Shown here one piece after another: positions 6,756 through 14,855 of a stretch of 28,348 bases of DNA. The DNA lies in NCBI GenBank assembly GCA_035490315.1, contig DATHET010000062.1:1-28348 (forward strand), read 5' to 3'. Made by a program: the position numbers and the translations under genes. The stretch comes from JADJQU01 sp035490315. GTDB taxonomy: Bacteria > Planctomycetota > UBA1135 > GCA-002686595. Numbering within the stretch: position 1 is the stretch's first letter; every line of letters starts with the position of its first letter. The notes beneath the pieces are model-generated. The model did not search any database. It worked only from the letters and a program-made list of their open reading frames with translations, and had not been told where the DNA came from.

Positions 6756-7831
6756 TGCTTTCGCTCCAAAGCCTGCTCGTCGATCCCGTCGCCTTCGCCG
6801 TCGTGCAATCCAACTCTGGGCTCCCCGAGGGCTGGTGGAAGATTCCGGCGCTGGCCGTGCTCGGGATCTTCCTGCTCGTGTTCCTGTTCGTGTTCATCCG
6901 CTACGCGAACCTGTACGTGCAGTCGGTGCTGGCCAAGGCCGGCGTCGGCCTGTTCGACATGTTCGCGATGAGCCTGCGCAAGGTGAATCCGGCGCAGATC
7001 GTCAAGGCGCGGATCATGCTCGTGCAGGCGCGCATCCCCGACGTCGACCGGCGCGATCTGGAAGCTCACCTGCTCGCCGGCGGCCGCGTCGAGCGCGTGG
7101 TGGTGGCCTTGATCGCCGCGGACCGCGCGGGAATCCCGCTGACGTTCCGCACCGCGGCGTCGATCGACCTCGCGGGCCGCGACGTGCTCGAAGCCGTGCG
7201 CACCAGCGTCACGCCCAAGGTGATCGACTGCCCGAACCCGGCTTCGGGCAAGAGCGAGATCGCCGCGGTCGCCAAGGACGGCATCCAGGTGCTGGCCAAG
7301 GCGCGCGTCACCGTGCGCACGAACATCGCGCGTCTGGTCGGCGGCGCCGGCGAGGAAACGATCATCGCCCGCGTTGGCGAGGGCATCGTCTCGACCATCG
7401 GCTCCAAGGACACGCACAAGCAGGTGCTCGAGAATCCCGACCACATCTCCAAGACGGTGCTCGCGCGCGGGCTGGACGCGGGCACGGCTTTCGAGATCGT
7501 CTCGATCGACATCGCCGACGTCGACATCGGCATCAACATCGGCGCCCGGCTGCAGGCCGACCAGGCCGAGGCCGACAAGCGCGTGGCCCAGGCCAATGCC
7601 GAGAAGCGCCGCGCGATGGCCGTCGCCGCCGAGCAGGAATTCCAGGCCCGCGTGGTCGAGAACCGCGCCCTGGTCGTGCTCGCCGAAGCCGAAGTGCCCA
7701 AGGCCATGGCCGACGCTCTGCGCAAGGGCAATCTGGGCGTGATGGACCTGTACCGCCTGCGCAACCTCGACGCCGACACGAAAATGCGCGGCTCGCTCGG
7801 CGAGGGCGGCCCGCAGAAGCCCGGCGAATGA
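6755..7831 (+). CDS. floA: Flotillin-like protein FloA
   Basis: 358 aa. There is one N-terminal membrane helix (IPALAVLGIFLLVFLFVFI) followed by the strongly conserved UPF0365/FloA body: MSLRKVNP, VKARIMLVQARI, LEAHLLAGGRVERVVVALIAA, IDLAGRDVLEAVRTSV, VRTNIARLVGGAGEETIIARVGEG, and SIDIADVDIGINIGARLQADQAEADKRVAQANAEKRRAMA as the coiled-coil tail. FloA forms membrane foci (functional microdomains) in bacteria and is usually encoded next to NfeD proteins, as here. The length is slightly above the usual ~330 aa because of N- and C-terminal extensions. An AAAGG precedes the start. The stop overlaps the next gene by ATGA, so all four genes form one transcript. Confidence 0.96.
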   Translation: MLSLQSLLVDPVAFAVVQSNSGLPEGWWKIPALAVLGIFLLVFLFVFIRYANLYVQSVLAKAGVGLFDMFAMSLRKVNPAQIVKARIMLVQARIPDVDRRDLEAHLLAGGRVERVVVALIAADRAGIPLTFRTAASIDLAGRDVLEAVRTSVTPKVIDCPNPASGKSEIAAVAKDGIQVLAKARVTVRTNIARLVGGAGEETIIARVGEGIVSTIGSKDTHKQVLENPDHISKTVLARGLDAGTAFEIVSIDIADVDIGINIGARLQADQAEADKRVAQANAEKRRAMAVAAEQEFQARVVENRALVVLAEAEVPKAMADALRKGNLGVMDLYRLRNLDADTKMRGSLGEGGPQKPGE

Positions 7832-8697
7832 TCGCAGCGGCGGAACAAGGCCTGGCCGGCGTCTGCGCGGGAATCGTCCTTCCCGCGGAGGACAACAATT
7901 TCGGCGCGCTGATCAAGTTCGGGGTCCTCCTCGTGATCTTCATCGGCCCGGCGATCCTGAAAGCGATCCAGGAATCGGCGCGCAAGAAGCGCGAGCTGGC
8001 CGAGCGCGCCGGTTCGCAATCCGCGACGCTCGAGCCGCGCTCCGAAGCCGTCGAGGCCGTAGACGAGGACGAGCCCGAGGCGCAGCCTGCAGGGGAACTC
8101 GCACCGAGCGGACGCGAGCAATGGGAACGGCTGATGCGCGGCGAGAGCGCCAGCCCGCCGCCCGTGCTTCCGCCGCCGATTCCGATCGCGACCCCGCGCC
8201 GGCCGCAGCGGCGGATCCTGACCGATACGCGCGCCCTGACCGAGGAGGAGGCCCTGACAGAAACGCCGGCGATGACCGACGTGCGCCCCGTGATCACGGC
8301 GATGCCGGAGACCAGCCTCGAAGACCCGACCGGCTACGACGGCACCCACATCCCCAAGGGCAGGGTCGGGACCGAGTTCGCCGAGTTCGCTCCTCAGGAA
8401 GGCCTCGCCTCGGATCGCGAAGGCGGACCGACGAAGCGCATCGGCGGTCGCGCGACCTTCGGTGGCAGCGACGCTTTCCAGAACCTCTCCGAGCGCGGCG
8501 CGCAAAGCGAGGTCAGCAAGCGCGAGATCGGCGGCCAGGGCTTCGACGTCTCCGAGGGCCAACCGCGGAGCTTCGCGCGCAAGCGCATGACGCGCGCCCA
8601 GCTGCGCCGCTCGATGCAGCTCGCCGAGATCCTCGGGCCGCCGGTGGGCTCGCGACCTTTCGAGTCGGGCCCGACGCGGCCGCTGGGCTGGTCCTGA
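7828..8697 (+). CDS. Unrecognised protein with an N-terminal membrane anchor, floA operon
   Basis: 289 aa. One hydrophobic segment near the N-terminus (LIKFGVLLVIFIGPAILKAI, ~27-46) is followed by a basic stretch and then a long, acidic/proline-rich, low-complexity region (EDEPEAQP, PPPVLPPPIPIATPRRPQ). A short conserved-looking C-terminus, RAQLRRSMQLAEILGPPVGSRP, probably forms one helix. The predicted topology is N-out with most of the chain cytoplasmic. I do not recognise a domain. Its start overlaps the floA stop (ATGA), so it is translationally coupled to FloA and is plausibly a microdomain partner or adaptor. Comparable disordered anchored proteins occur behind floA in other Planctomycetes as far as I recall, but I cannot verify that here. 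Confidence 0.75.
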   Translation: MIAAAEQGLAGVCAGIVLPAEDNNFGALIKFGVLLVIFIGPAILKAIQESARKKRELAERAGSQSATLEPRSEAVEAVDEDEPEAQPAGELAPSGREQWERLMRGESASPPPVLPPPIPIATPRRPQRRILTDTRALTEEEALTETPAMTDVRPVITAMPETSLEDPTGYDGTHIPKGRVGTEFAEFAPQEGLASDREGGPTKRIGGRATFGGSDAFQNLSERGAQSEVSKREIGGQGFDVSEGQPRSFARKRMTRAQLRRSMQLAEILGPPVGSRPFESGPTRPLGWS

Positions 8698-8707
8698 TCA
8701 CCGAGCC

Positions 8708-9193
8708 ATGCCCGCGAAACGACAGCACTGGCTGATCAAGTCCGAGCCGGACGTCTTCAGTTTCAGCGACCTGCTGGGCCTGCCCCAGCGCACGACGACC
8801 TGGGACGGGGTGCGCAACTACCAGGCGCGCAATTACCTGCGCGAGATGCGTCGCGGCGACCTGGTTTTCTTCTACCACTCGAGCACCGAGCCGCCGGGGA
8901 TCGCGGGGATCGCCGAGGTCGCGCGCGAAGCCTACGCGGACCCGACGCAGTTCGATCACGCGGACGAGCACTTCGACGCGCGCTCGAAGCCCGACGCGCC
9001 GACCTGGGTGGCGGTCGACCTGCGCGGAGTCGAGGCCCTGCCGCGGCTGGTCGCGCTGGAGGAGCTGCGCCAGGAACCCGCCCTGGCCACTCTGCAGCTG
9101 CTCCAGAAGGGCAGCCGGCTGTCCGTCCAACCCGTCCAGGAGCCCGCCTGGAGGCTCATCAAGGCCCTGTCAAAGCGGAAATCGAGACTCTAA
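8708..9193 (+). CDS. EVE domain protein
   Basis: 161 aa, a full-length single EVE domain (PUA/YTH-like fold). Signature segments are HWLIKSEPDVFSFSDL, TTWDGVRNYQARNYLREMRRGDLVFFYHSS, GIAGIAEVAREAYADPTQF and GSRLSVQPVQEPAWRLI. The family (thymocyte nuclear protein 1 type) binds modified bases in DNA or RNA. In bacteria it is found both as a housekeeping protein and in modification-dependent defence, and this single-domain form beside housekeeping genes is more likely the former. It starts 10 nt after the floA-operon gene on the same strand, so it is probably co-transcribed. Confidence 0.93.
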   Translation: MPAKRQHWLIKSEPDVFSFSDLLGLPQRTTTWDGVRNYQARNYLREMRRGDLVFFYHSSTEPPGIAGIAEVAREAYADPTQFDHADEHFDARSKPDAPTWVAVDLRGVEALPRLVALEELRQEPALATLQLLQKGSRLSVQPVQEPAWRLIKALSKRKSRL

Positions 9194-9331
9194 GGCGTGG
9201 CTTTTCAGGCACTTAGGCCAAAATCGAGAGGCCGGTTTCTCAGCGCGAGGGCCGCTGGCTAGGCTGGCGCCTCTTCCAACGCGGGGAAAGCCCCCGAAAC
9301 GACCCGCCCGACCGAGACCAGGAGAACGCAT

Positions 9332-9586
9332 ATGACCCAGAACTTCGAAAAGCTCGGCCAGACCTTCGAGGCCGCTCGAGATGACATGGCGAAGGCCGAA
9401 GCCGGTAACAAGGCCGCCTGCGCCCGAGTTCGCAAGACCATGCAGGACATCAAGAACCTCGCTCAGGAGATCCGCAAGGAGATGCTCGAGCTGCGCGACG
9501 CAGGCGGCAAGCCCGCGGCTCCGCCGGCCAAGGCTCCCGCGAAGCCGGGCGGCATGGGCGGTCCGGGCGGCGGCATGGGCCGCTAG
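9332..9586 (+). CDS. Histone H1-like protein, Hc1 family
   Basis: 84 aa. The N-terminal ~55 residues, with DDMAKAEAGNKAACARVRKT followed by MQDIKNLAQEIRKEMLELR, closely follow chlamydial Hc1 (which has DLAKAEKGNKAAAQRVR). This gives one charged helix hairpin typical of PF07432. The tail is Ala/Pro/Lys then Gly/Met-rich (KPAAPPAKAPAKPGG, ending GGPGGGMGR) rather than the Lys-rich tail of Chlamydia. The likely role is nucleoid binding. It has its own upstream region (9194-9331) and a very good ribosome site, GGAG at 9321-9324, 7 nt before the ATG, suggesting strong independent expression. It converges on the mqnD fusion gene with 28 nt between the stops. Confidence 0.85.
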   Translation: MTQNFEKLGQTFEAARDDMAKAEAGNKAACARVRKTMQDIKNLAQEIRKEMLELRDAGGKPAAPPAKAPAKPGGMGGPGGGMGR

Positions 9587-9614
9587 ACGCGGCCAACCGA
9601 CCTCGCACCACGAG

Positions 9615-10823
9615 TCAATCGCCGTCCACGCGCGCCCTGGCGCGGGTGGGCGGCGAATCGCTCGACCATGCGGCGCCCGCGGGCTCCAGCGTCCAGCGTG
9701 CGACCACGTCCGAGCGCCGCAGCTCGCGATAGAGGTGCGGGAAGAGCTGTCCGCCGCGTGAAGTCTCGTAGCGCAGCGCGGCCCCTGCGGCATCGGCGTC
9801 GATCTCGAGCAGCACCAGCTCGTCCACGGGATCGAAGTGCGCTTTCAGCGTGGCGTCGACCTGGGATTCGAAGGACAGGTGCACGAACCCCTCGCTCGCG
9901 AGCGAGGCCGGCCGGAAGCTCTGCGCCGGGCCTTCGAGCAGGTCTGCGTCTTCCCGGCGCAGCACGTGGAACAGCCGCAGCGGCTCGCGGCGCCCCCAGA
10001 TCTCCAACGCGGGAGCCGACTCGTCGACGAGACCCAGGCGCTTCGCCTGGATGGAGAGGGTGTCCAGCGCCCGCCGCGCCGCGTGGCTCAGGCACAGGGT
10101 CTGCGCGTTGACGTACAGGTCGACGTGGGCCGCGAGCACCTCGTCGGATAGCTCCTGCGCGTGACGGCGCATCACCGCCCTGGCGCGTTCGGGATGAGCG
10201 CGCGCCCAGGCGATCGAGCCCTCGATGGCCAAGGCTAGGCGTTGCGCGAGCTGCGCGCCGCGCGATTTGCGGAACAGGATGCCGCCGAGCGGCAGGGCGC
10301 AGCCGAAGGCCGCTTCCCAGCTCGATCCCAGGTCCTCGACGCAAGCAAGTCCGCGCTCGCGCCAGGTGAAGCGGCCTTCGTGGATGCACACGCCGTAGTC
10401 GGCGCGGCCCGCTTCCAGCGCGGGCATGATCTCCGAGAAGACCGCCTGCTCGACTTTTGCGGGGCCGTGGAAGAGCTGGAACAGCAGGCTGGCCGTGGTC
10501 CATTCACCCGGGCAGAGGACCCTCGCCGTTGGGCCGAGCGGCGGCGCGTGCTTACGCGCGAGCAGCAAGGGACCCACGCCGAAGCCCAGGGCCGAGCCCG
10601 CCGAGAGCACCGCGGTCTCGCGCGAAAGCCGCAGGGCCGCGTGGAAGCTCGCCTTGGCAGCATCGAGCTCGCCGCGCGCGAGCCGCTGGTTCAATTGCTC
10701 GACGTCGTGCAACTCGAAGTCGAGGTCGAGCCCGCCCGAATCGGAAGCGCGCTCCAGCAGGCCCGCGAACGCGAAGGTGTCGTTCGGGCAGGGCGAGATG
10801 GCGACCCGCAGCCTCTCGCTCAA
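9615..10823 (-). CDS. mqnD: 1,4-dihydroxy-6-naphthoate synthase (MqnD) fused to a DUF952 domain
   Basis: About 402 aa. Residues ~1-285 are MqnD, which converts cyclic dehypoxanthine futalosine to 1,4-dihydroxy-6-naphthoate in futalosine-pathway menaquinone synthesis. The periplasmic-binding-protein-like fold starts with the diagnostic SPCPNDTFAFAGLL, then LDAAKASFHAAL, PGEWTTASLLFQLF and DYGVCIHEGRFTW. Residues ~295-385 (LFHVLRREDADLL, SEGFVHLSFESQVDATL, LVLLEIDADA, GGQLFPHLYRELRRSDV) match DUF952, an unrelated small domain usually found alone. A single open frame spans both, so this is a fusion. The start is TTG 10823, overlapping the mqnB stop as TTGA; an ATG at 10859 would overlap mqnB by 40 nt. 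Confidence 0.88.
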   Translation of the reverse strand: MSERLRVAISPCPNDTFAFAGLLERASDSGGLDLDFELHDVEQLNQRLARGELDAAKASFHAALRLSRETAVLSAGSALGFGVGPLLLARKHAPPLGPTARVLCPGEWTTASLLFQLFHGPAKVEQAVFSEIMPALEAGRADYGVCIHEGRFTWRERGLACVEDLGSSWEAAFGCALPLGGILFRKSRGAQLAQRLALAIEGSIAWARAHPERARAVMRRHAQELSDEVLAAHVDLYVNAQTLCLSHAARRALDTLSIQAKRLGLVDESAPALEIWGRREPLRLFHVLRREDADLLEGPAQSFRPASLASEGFVHLSFESQVDATLKAHFDPVDELVLLEIDADAAGAALRYETSRGGQLFPHLYRELRRSDVVARWTLEPAGAAWSSDSPPTRARARVDGD

Positions 10824-11482
10824 GCGACACCGCCGCCGCGCGCCAGGACGGACAGGCAAAGCTCGCGCGCGCCGGCGAGGGCGCGCGGGATCGACCAGTG
10901 CTCGCTCGTCCGATCGCCGACGGCGTTGGAGATCCCGCGCACGATCGACAGCGGCACGCCGGCGAGGGAACAGGCCATGGCCACCGCAAAACCCTCCATG
11001 TCCTCCGCCCGCGCATCAGGGAAGCGCGTGCGCCGCTCGCGCGCTTCGGCGGGCGAAGCCGAGGCGGCGCAGGTGGTCAGCAGCAGCGGACCGTCGCGCA
11101 ACTCGAGCTCGAGCCGATCGAAGACCGCCGCGCGCGCGGGGTGCAGGCTCGCGGGCCATTGCGGGAAGCCGAGCTCCGGCGGGGGAAGGTGAGCGGCTCC
11201 CTCGCCGACGCCGACACCGGTGACCGACACCATCGCGAACTCGAGCGCCGAGCCCAGGGGGTCGCGCGAAAGGTCGTAGGCCCCCGCGATTCCGACCAGG
11301 ATCACGCGCGACGGCGTCAGGCGGCTCAACAATTCCGCCGTGCGCGCCGCGGCCGCGATCACGCCGAAGCCGCAGGGTGCGACGATCGCCGTGGAGCCGA
11401 GTCCGCCCAGGTCCTCGAGCCGCGCCAGCTCCAGGGCAGTGGGCACGAGGACCAGGGTCGGTGCGCCGGGGTTGGTCTTCAC
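10820..11482 (-). CDS. mqnB: Futalosine hydrolase
   Basis: About 220 aa of the nucleoside phosphorylase fold. It begins LVLVPTALELARL, has APCGFGVIAAAARTAELL and VILVGIAGAYD, and ends with the family signature AEDMEGFAVAMACSLAGVPLSIVRGISNAVGDR. It hydrolyses futalosine to dehypoxanthine futalosine, upstream of MqnC and MqnD. The adjacent, overlapping mqnD confirms the pathway; mqnA and mqnC are not in this window. The start is uncertain: GTG at 11482 puts the first strand near the N-terminus, while a TTG at 11518 would add 12 residues. No strong Shine-Dalgarno is seen for either. The gene is divergent from the M28 peptidase gene. Confidence 0.9.
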   Translation of the reverse strand: MKTNPGAPTLVLVPTALELARLEDLGGLGSTAIVAPCGFGVIAAAARTAELLSRLTPSRVILVGIAGAYDLSRDPLGSALEFAMVSVTGVGVGEGAAHLPPPELGFPQWPASLHPARAAVFDRLELELRDGPLLLTTCAASASPAEARERRTRFPDARAEDMEGFAVAMACSLAGVPLSIVRGISNAVGDRTSEHWSIPRALAGARELCLSVLARGGGVA

Positions 11483-11625
11483 GCGTTCGAGTCTGGAACC
11501 GGACCTGAGGCCGCGCAAGCTGGAGACCGCCGTGTCCAGCCATCCAGGCCAGCATCTGGCTAAGCTCTGGATCTGGCGCCCGATCCAACCGGCCCGTCCC
11601 GACCGCTGCCTGCGGCAATCCGATC

Positions 11626-13515
11626 ATGAAACGACGACTCCTGAATTCCTCCCTCGGCCTCGCGGCGTTGCTCGCGGCCGCCTGCGCCGCGCACCGGCCC
11701 TCGACGACCGTGGAGGTCGCGCCGGCGGCGAAGCACGAAGCCGTCTCCGAGCCGCGTCTTGCGATGGTCGATTCGCGCTCAGGGAGCGCCACGATCGTGC
11801 CGCGCGAGGCCCGCGAGCCCCAGGCGTCGCAGCGCAGTCCCGTGGCGGCGATCGCCGCGCCGTCGCGCGGAACAGACGACGCCCAGGTCATCGCGACGCT
11901 GATCGACCTCGCGCGCCGCGACAACCATGTCCAGGATCACTTGCGCCACCTCTGCCTGGCGATCGGGCCGCGGCTCACCAGCTCGCACAACCTCGCGAAG
12001 GCTCAAGAATGGGCTCTCGAGCAGTTCCGCTCCTGGGGTCTCGAAGCGAAGCTCGAGCAATGGGGCGAGTTCCCGGTCGGCTTCGATCGCGGCGCCTTCC
12101 GCGGCAACATCGTCGGCGATCCGACGCCCTTCGAATTCACGACGTCCTCCTGGACCGCGGGAACCAAGGGCCCGACGCGCGGCCGCGTGGTGTTCAAGCC
12201 CGAGACCCTGGATCAGCTCGCGGAGGTGAAGGACCAGCTCTCCGGCGCCTGGCTGGTGTTGCGCGTCTACGAGGAATCCGCCGACCGCCCGAAACCGGAC
12301 AAGGAAGAGCGCGAAGCGGTGGCCGCGGCAATCGAAGCCGCCGGCATCGCCGGGGAGATCCGTTCCTCGGGCCGCGACCTGGTGCTCACCGGCGGAAATC
12401 AGCGCGTGGCCTGGGACAAGCTGCCGACCGCGGTGCGCGTCAGCTTGCGCGGCAGCCAGTACAAGGACCTCGTGGCTCGCGTCAGCGGCGGCGAAACGGT
12501 CGAGGTCGAGTTCGACATCGACAATCGCTTCTACGAGGGCCCCGTTCCTCAATACAACGTGATCGCCGACATCGTGGGCAGCGAGCACCCGGACGAGTAC
12601 GTGATCGTCGGCGGCCACCTCGATTCCTGGGACGGCGCGCAGGGCGCGGTCGACAACGGCACGGGCTCGGCGACCACCCTCGAAGTTGCGCGGTTGTTGA
12701 TGGCGGCGGGAGCCAGGCCCAAGCGCACCATCCGCTTCGCGCTGTGGAGCGGCGAGGAGCAGGGGCTCTTCGGCTCGACAGGTTACGTGCGCGACCACGC
12801 CGATGAATTGGATCGGATCAGCGCGGTCTACATCCACGACGGCGGGACCAATTACCTCTCCGGTCTCGGCGTGACCTACGAAATGGAGCCGCAGATGCGC
12901 CAGATCTGCGCGCCGCTGTTCGACTTGAACCCGGAGCTGCCGTTCAAGCTGCGCGTCACCGACGGATTCCAGTTCTCCGCCGACTCCGACCACGCGCCCT
13001 TCGCGCAGAAGTCCGTGCCGGGCTTCTTCTGGGATCAGGACGGGAAGTCGGACTACAACCACATGCACCACACGCAGTACGACACCTTCGATACGGCCGT
13101 GCCCGAGTATCAGGAGCACTCGGCCCTGGTCGCGGCGATCGCGGCGTACAACACGGCGAACCTGCCCTCGCTGCTCGACCGCGGGAACTTCAAGGCGGGC
13201 GAGCCGCGGCGCATGGGCGTGAACCTCAACGGAGCGAAGCTCGGCACCGTCAACAAGGGCGGCAAGGCCGAAGCGGCCGGCTGGAAAGTCGGCGACATCG
13301 TGCAATCGATCGACGGCGTCGCGGTCACCAAGCAGAGCGAAGTGACCAACGAGCTGCAGAAGGGCGGACCGCGCAAGGTGTTCGTCCTGCTGCGCGGCAC
13401 GGAGACGATCGAGACGGTGCTCGACTACTCCGACGATCCCGAGGAAGCGGCGCGGGCCGAGCGCAGGGCGATGCGCGAGGCTCGCAAGCAGGCAGCGGCG
13501 AAGAAGTTCTGGTGA
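11626..13515 (+). CDS. M28-family metallopeptidase with C-terminal PDZ domain, probable lipoprotein
   Basis: 629 aa. The N-terminal signal with LLAAACA (Cys20) suggests a lipoprotein. After a ~60-residue linker comes the M28 zinc-peptidase architecture with an inserted PA-like region (~175-285). Metal sites are visible: VIVGGHLDSWDGAQGAVDNGTG (first His and bridging Asp), WSGEEQGLFGS (catalytic Glu pair), FSADSDHAPF and HMHHTQYDTFD (last His ligand). Residues ~530-590 (MGVNLNGAKLGTVNKGGKAEAAGWKVGDIVQSIDGVAV) are a PDZ domain. The protein is probably an extracytoplasmic aminopeptidase or dipeptidase. The final residues are Arg/Ala-rich. Its stop overlaps the next start (GTGA), making a three-gene operon with a transporter and a membrane glycosyltransferase-like protein. 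Confidence 0.9.
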   Translation: MKRRLLNSSLGLAALLAAACAAHRPSTTVEVAPAAKHEAVSEPRLAMVDSRSGSATIVPREAREPQASQRSPVAAIAAPSRGTDDAQVIATLIDLARRDNHVQDHLRHLCLAIGPRLTSSHNLAKAQEWALEQFRSWGLEAKLEQWGEFPVGFDRGAFRGNIVGDPTPFEFTTSSWTAGTKGPTRGRVVFKPETLDQLAEVKDQLSGAWLVLRVYEESADRPKPDKEEREAVAAAIEAAGIAGEIRSSGRDLVLTGGNQRVAWDKLPTAVRVSLRGSQYKDLVARVSGGETVEVEFDIDNRFYEGPVPQYNVIADIVGSEHPDEYVIVGGHLDSWDGAQGAVDNGTGSATTLEVARLLMAAGARPKRTIRFALWSGEEQGLFGSTGYVRDHADELDRISAVYIHDGGTNYLSGLGVTYEMEPQMRQICAPLFDLNPELPFKLRVTDGFQFSADSDHAPFAQKSVPGFFWDQDGKSDYNHMHHTQYDTFDTAVPEYQEHSALVAAIAAYNTANLPSLLDRGNFKAGEPRRMGVNLNGAKLGTVNKGGKAEAAGWKVGDIVQSIDGVAVTKQSEVTNELQKGGPRKVFVLLRGTETIETVLDYSDDPEEAARAERRAMREARKQAAAKKFW

Positions 13516-14855
13516 GCAGCCTGCGCCAGCGGCTGGCGCTCGATCGTCCGGAGCTGCTCGCCTGGGCGATGTACGACTGGGCGAATTCGGCGATGGTCAC
13601 GGTGGTCGTCGCCGCCGTGTTCCCGATCTATTTCGCCGAGGTCGCGGCCCGGGATCTCGATCCCGGCGTCGCGACGCAGCGCTTCTCGCTGGCGACCACG
13701 ATCTGCATCCTGATCGGCGCCGTGATTTCTCCGTTGCTCGGCGCGCTGGCGGACGTCAGCGCGATCAAGAAGCGTCTGCTCGCGGTGTTCATGCTCGTCG
13801 GCGCCGGCGCATCGGCCGCGATGTTCTTCATCGAGCGCGGGGATTGGCTGCTGGCTTCGCTGCTCTTCGGAGTCGCCAACATCGGCGCCACGGCGAGCTT
13901 CGTGTTCTACGACTCGCTGCTCCCGCACATCGCGCGCAAGGAGGAGATCGACCGCGTGTCGACCTCGGGCTACGCCCTGGGTTACATCGGCGGGGGCATC
14001 GCCCTGGCCCTGGTGTCGGTCGTGATCCTCCAGCCGACGCTTTTCGGATTGCCCGCGAAGATCGGCGACGACAGCGCCGGCGACACCCTGCCGGTCCGGC
14101 TCTCCTTCGTGTTCGTGGCCCTGTGGTGGATCGTGTTCTCGATCCCGATCTTCCGCCGAGTGCCCGAGCCGCCACGCACGTTGGAGGCGGATGAGGCGGA
14201 GCGCGCGGCGCCGCTGCGCACGGCGCTGACCCGCCTGCGCGAGACGTTCAGCGAGCTCGCGCGCTACCGACAGGCCATGCTGATGCTGATCGCCTTCCTC
14301 GTCTACAACGACGGGATCGGCACGATCATGCGCATGGCGACGACCTACGGGAAAGACATCGGAATTCCCCGAGGCACGCTGATCGGAGCCTTCATCGCCG
14401 TGCAATTCATCGGCGTGCCCTGCTCCTTCGCTTTCGGCGCGCTCAGCGGTCGCTTCGGCGCCAAGCGCCTGGTGATGTTCTCGATCGTGGTCTACGGCGC
14501 GATCTCGATCCTGGCCTGGCAGATGAGCACGGCCTGGCATTTCTGGGCCCTGGCCATCCTGGTCGGCCTGGTGCAGGGCGGCGCCCAGGCCCTCTCGCGC
14601 TCGCTGTTCGCGAGCATGATCCCGCGCCACAAATCCGGCGAGTTCTTCGGTCTGTTCTCGGTCCTGGAGAAGTTCGCAGGCGCGCTGGGGCCGGGACTCT
14701 TCTATTTGACTGCACTGATCACCGGGTCCTCGCGGCACGCGATCCTTTCGGTGGGAGTGTTCTTCATCGTCGGCGCGTATCTGCTGTCGAGAGTCGACGT
14801 GGAAGCCGGCCGACGCGCGGCCAGCGAAGCCGACGCGGATCTGCGCGTCTTGTGA
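13512..14855 (+). CDS. MFS transporter, UMF1 family
   Basis: 447 aa with about 12 membrane segments. The N-terminal AWAMYDWANSAMVTVVVAAVFPIYFA is the hallmark of the UMF1 (Atg22-like) family, and GAVISPLLGALAD and FYDSLLPHIARKEEIDRVSTSGYALGYIGGG also fit. The central cytoplasmic loop holds PEPPRTLEADEAE. The C-terminal half has VYNDGIGTIMRMATTYG and VQGGAQALSRSLFASMIPRHKSGEFFGLFSV. Atg22 exports amino acids from yeast vacuoles; the bacterial substrates are unknown. Pairing with an upstream exopeptidase suggests uptake or release of amino acids, as an inference from context only. The start is GTG 13512, overlapping the previous stop. Confidence 0.9.
   Translation: MSSLRQRLALDRPELLAWAMYDWANSAMVTVVVAAVFPIYFAEVAARDLDPGVATQRFSLATTICILIGAVISPLLGALADVSAIKKRLLAVFMLVGAGASAAMFFIERGDWLLASLLFGVANIGATASFVFYDSLLPHIARKEEIDRVSTSGYALGYIGGGIALALVSVVILQPTLFGLPAKIGDDSAGDTLPVRLSFVFVALWWIVFSIPIFRRVPEPPRTLEADEAERAAPLRTALTRLRETFSELARYRQAMLMLIAFLVYNDGIGTIMRMATTYGKDIGIPRGTLIGAFIAVQFIGVPCSFAFGALSGRFGAKRLVMFSIVVYGAISILAWQMSTAWHFWALAILVGLVQGGAQALSRSLFASMIPRHKSGEFFGLFSVLEKFAGALGPGLFYLTALITGSSRHAILSVGVFFIVGAYLLSRVDVEAGRRAASEADADLRVL

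Noticed and set aside
8708..9193. EVE protein as part of a modification-dependent defence system.
   Set aside because: It is a lone full-length EVE domain beside floA and an Hc1 gene, with no nuclease or methyltransferase partner.
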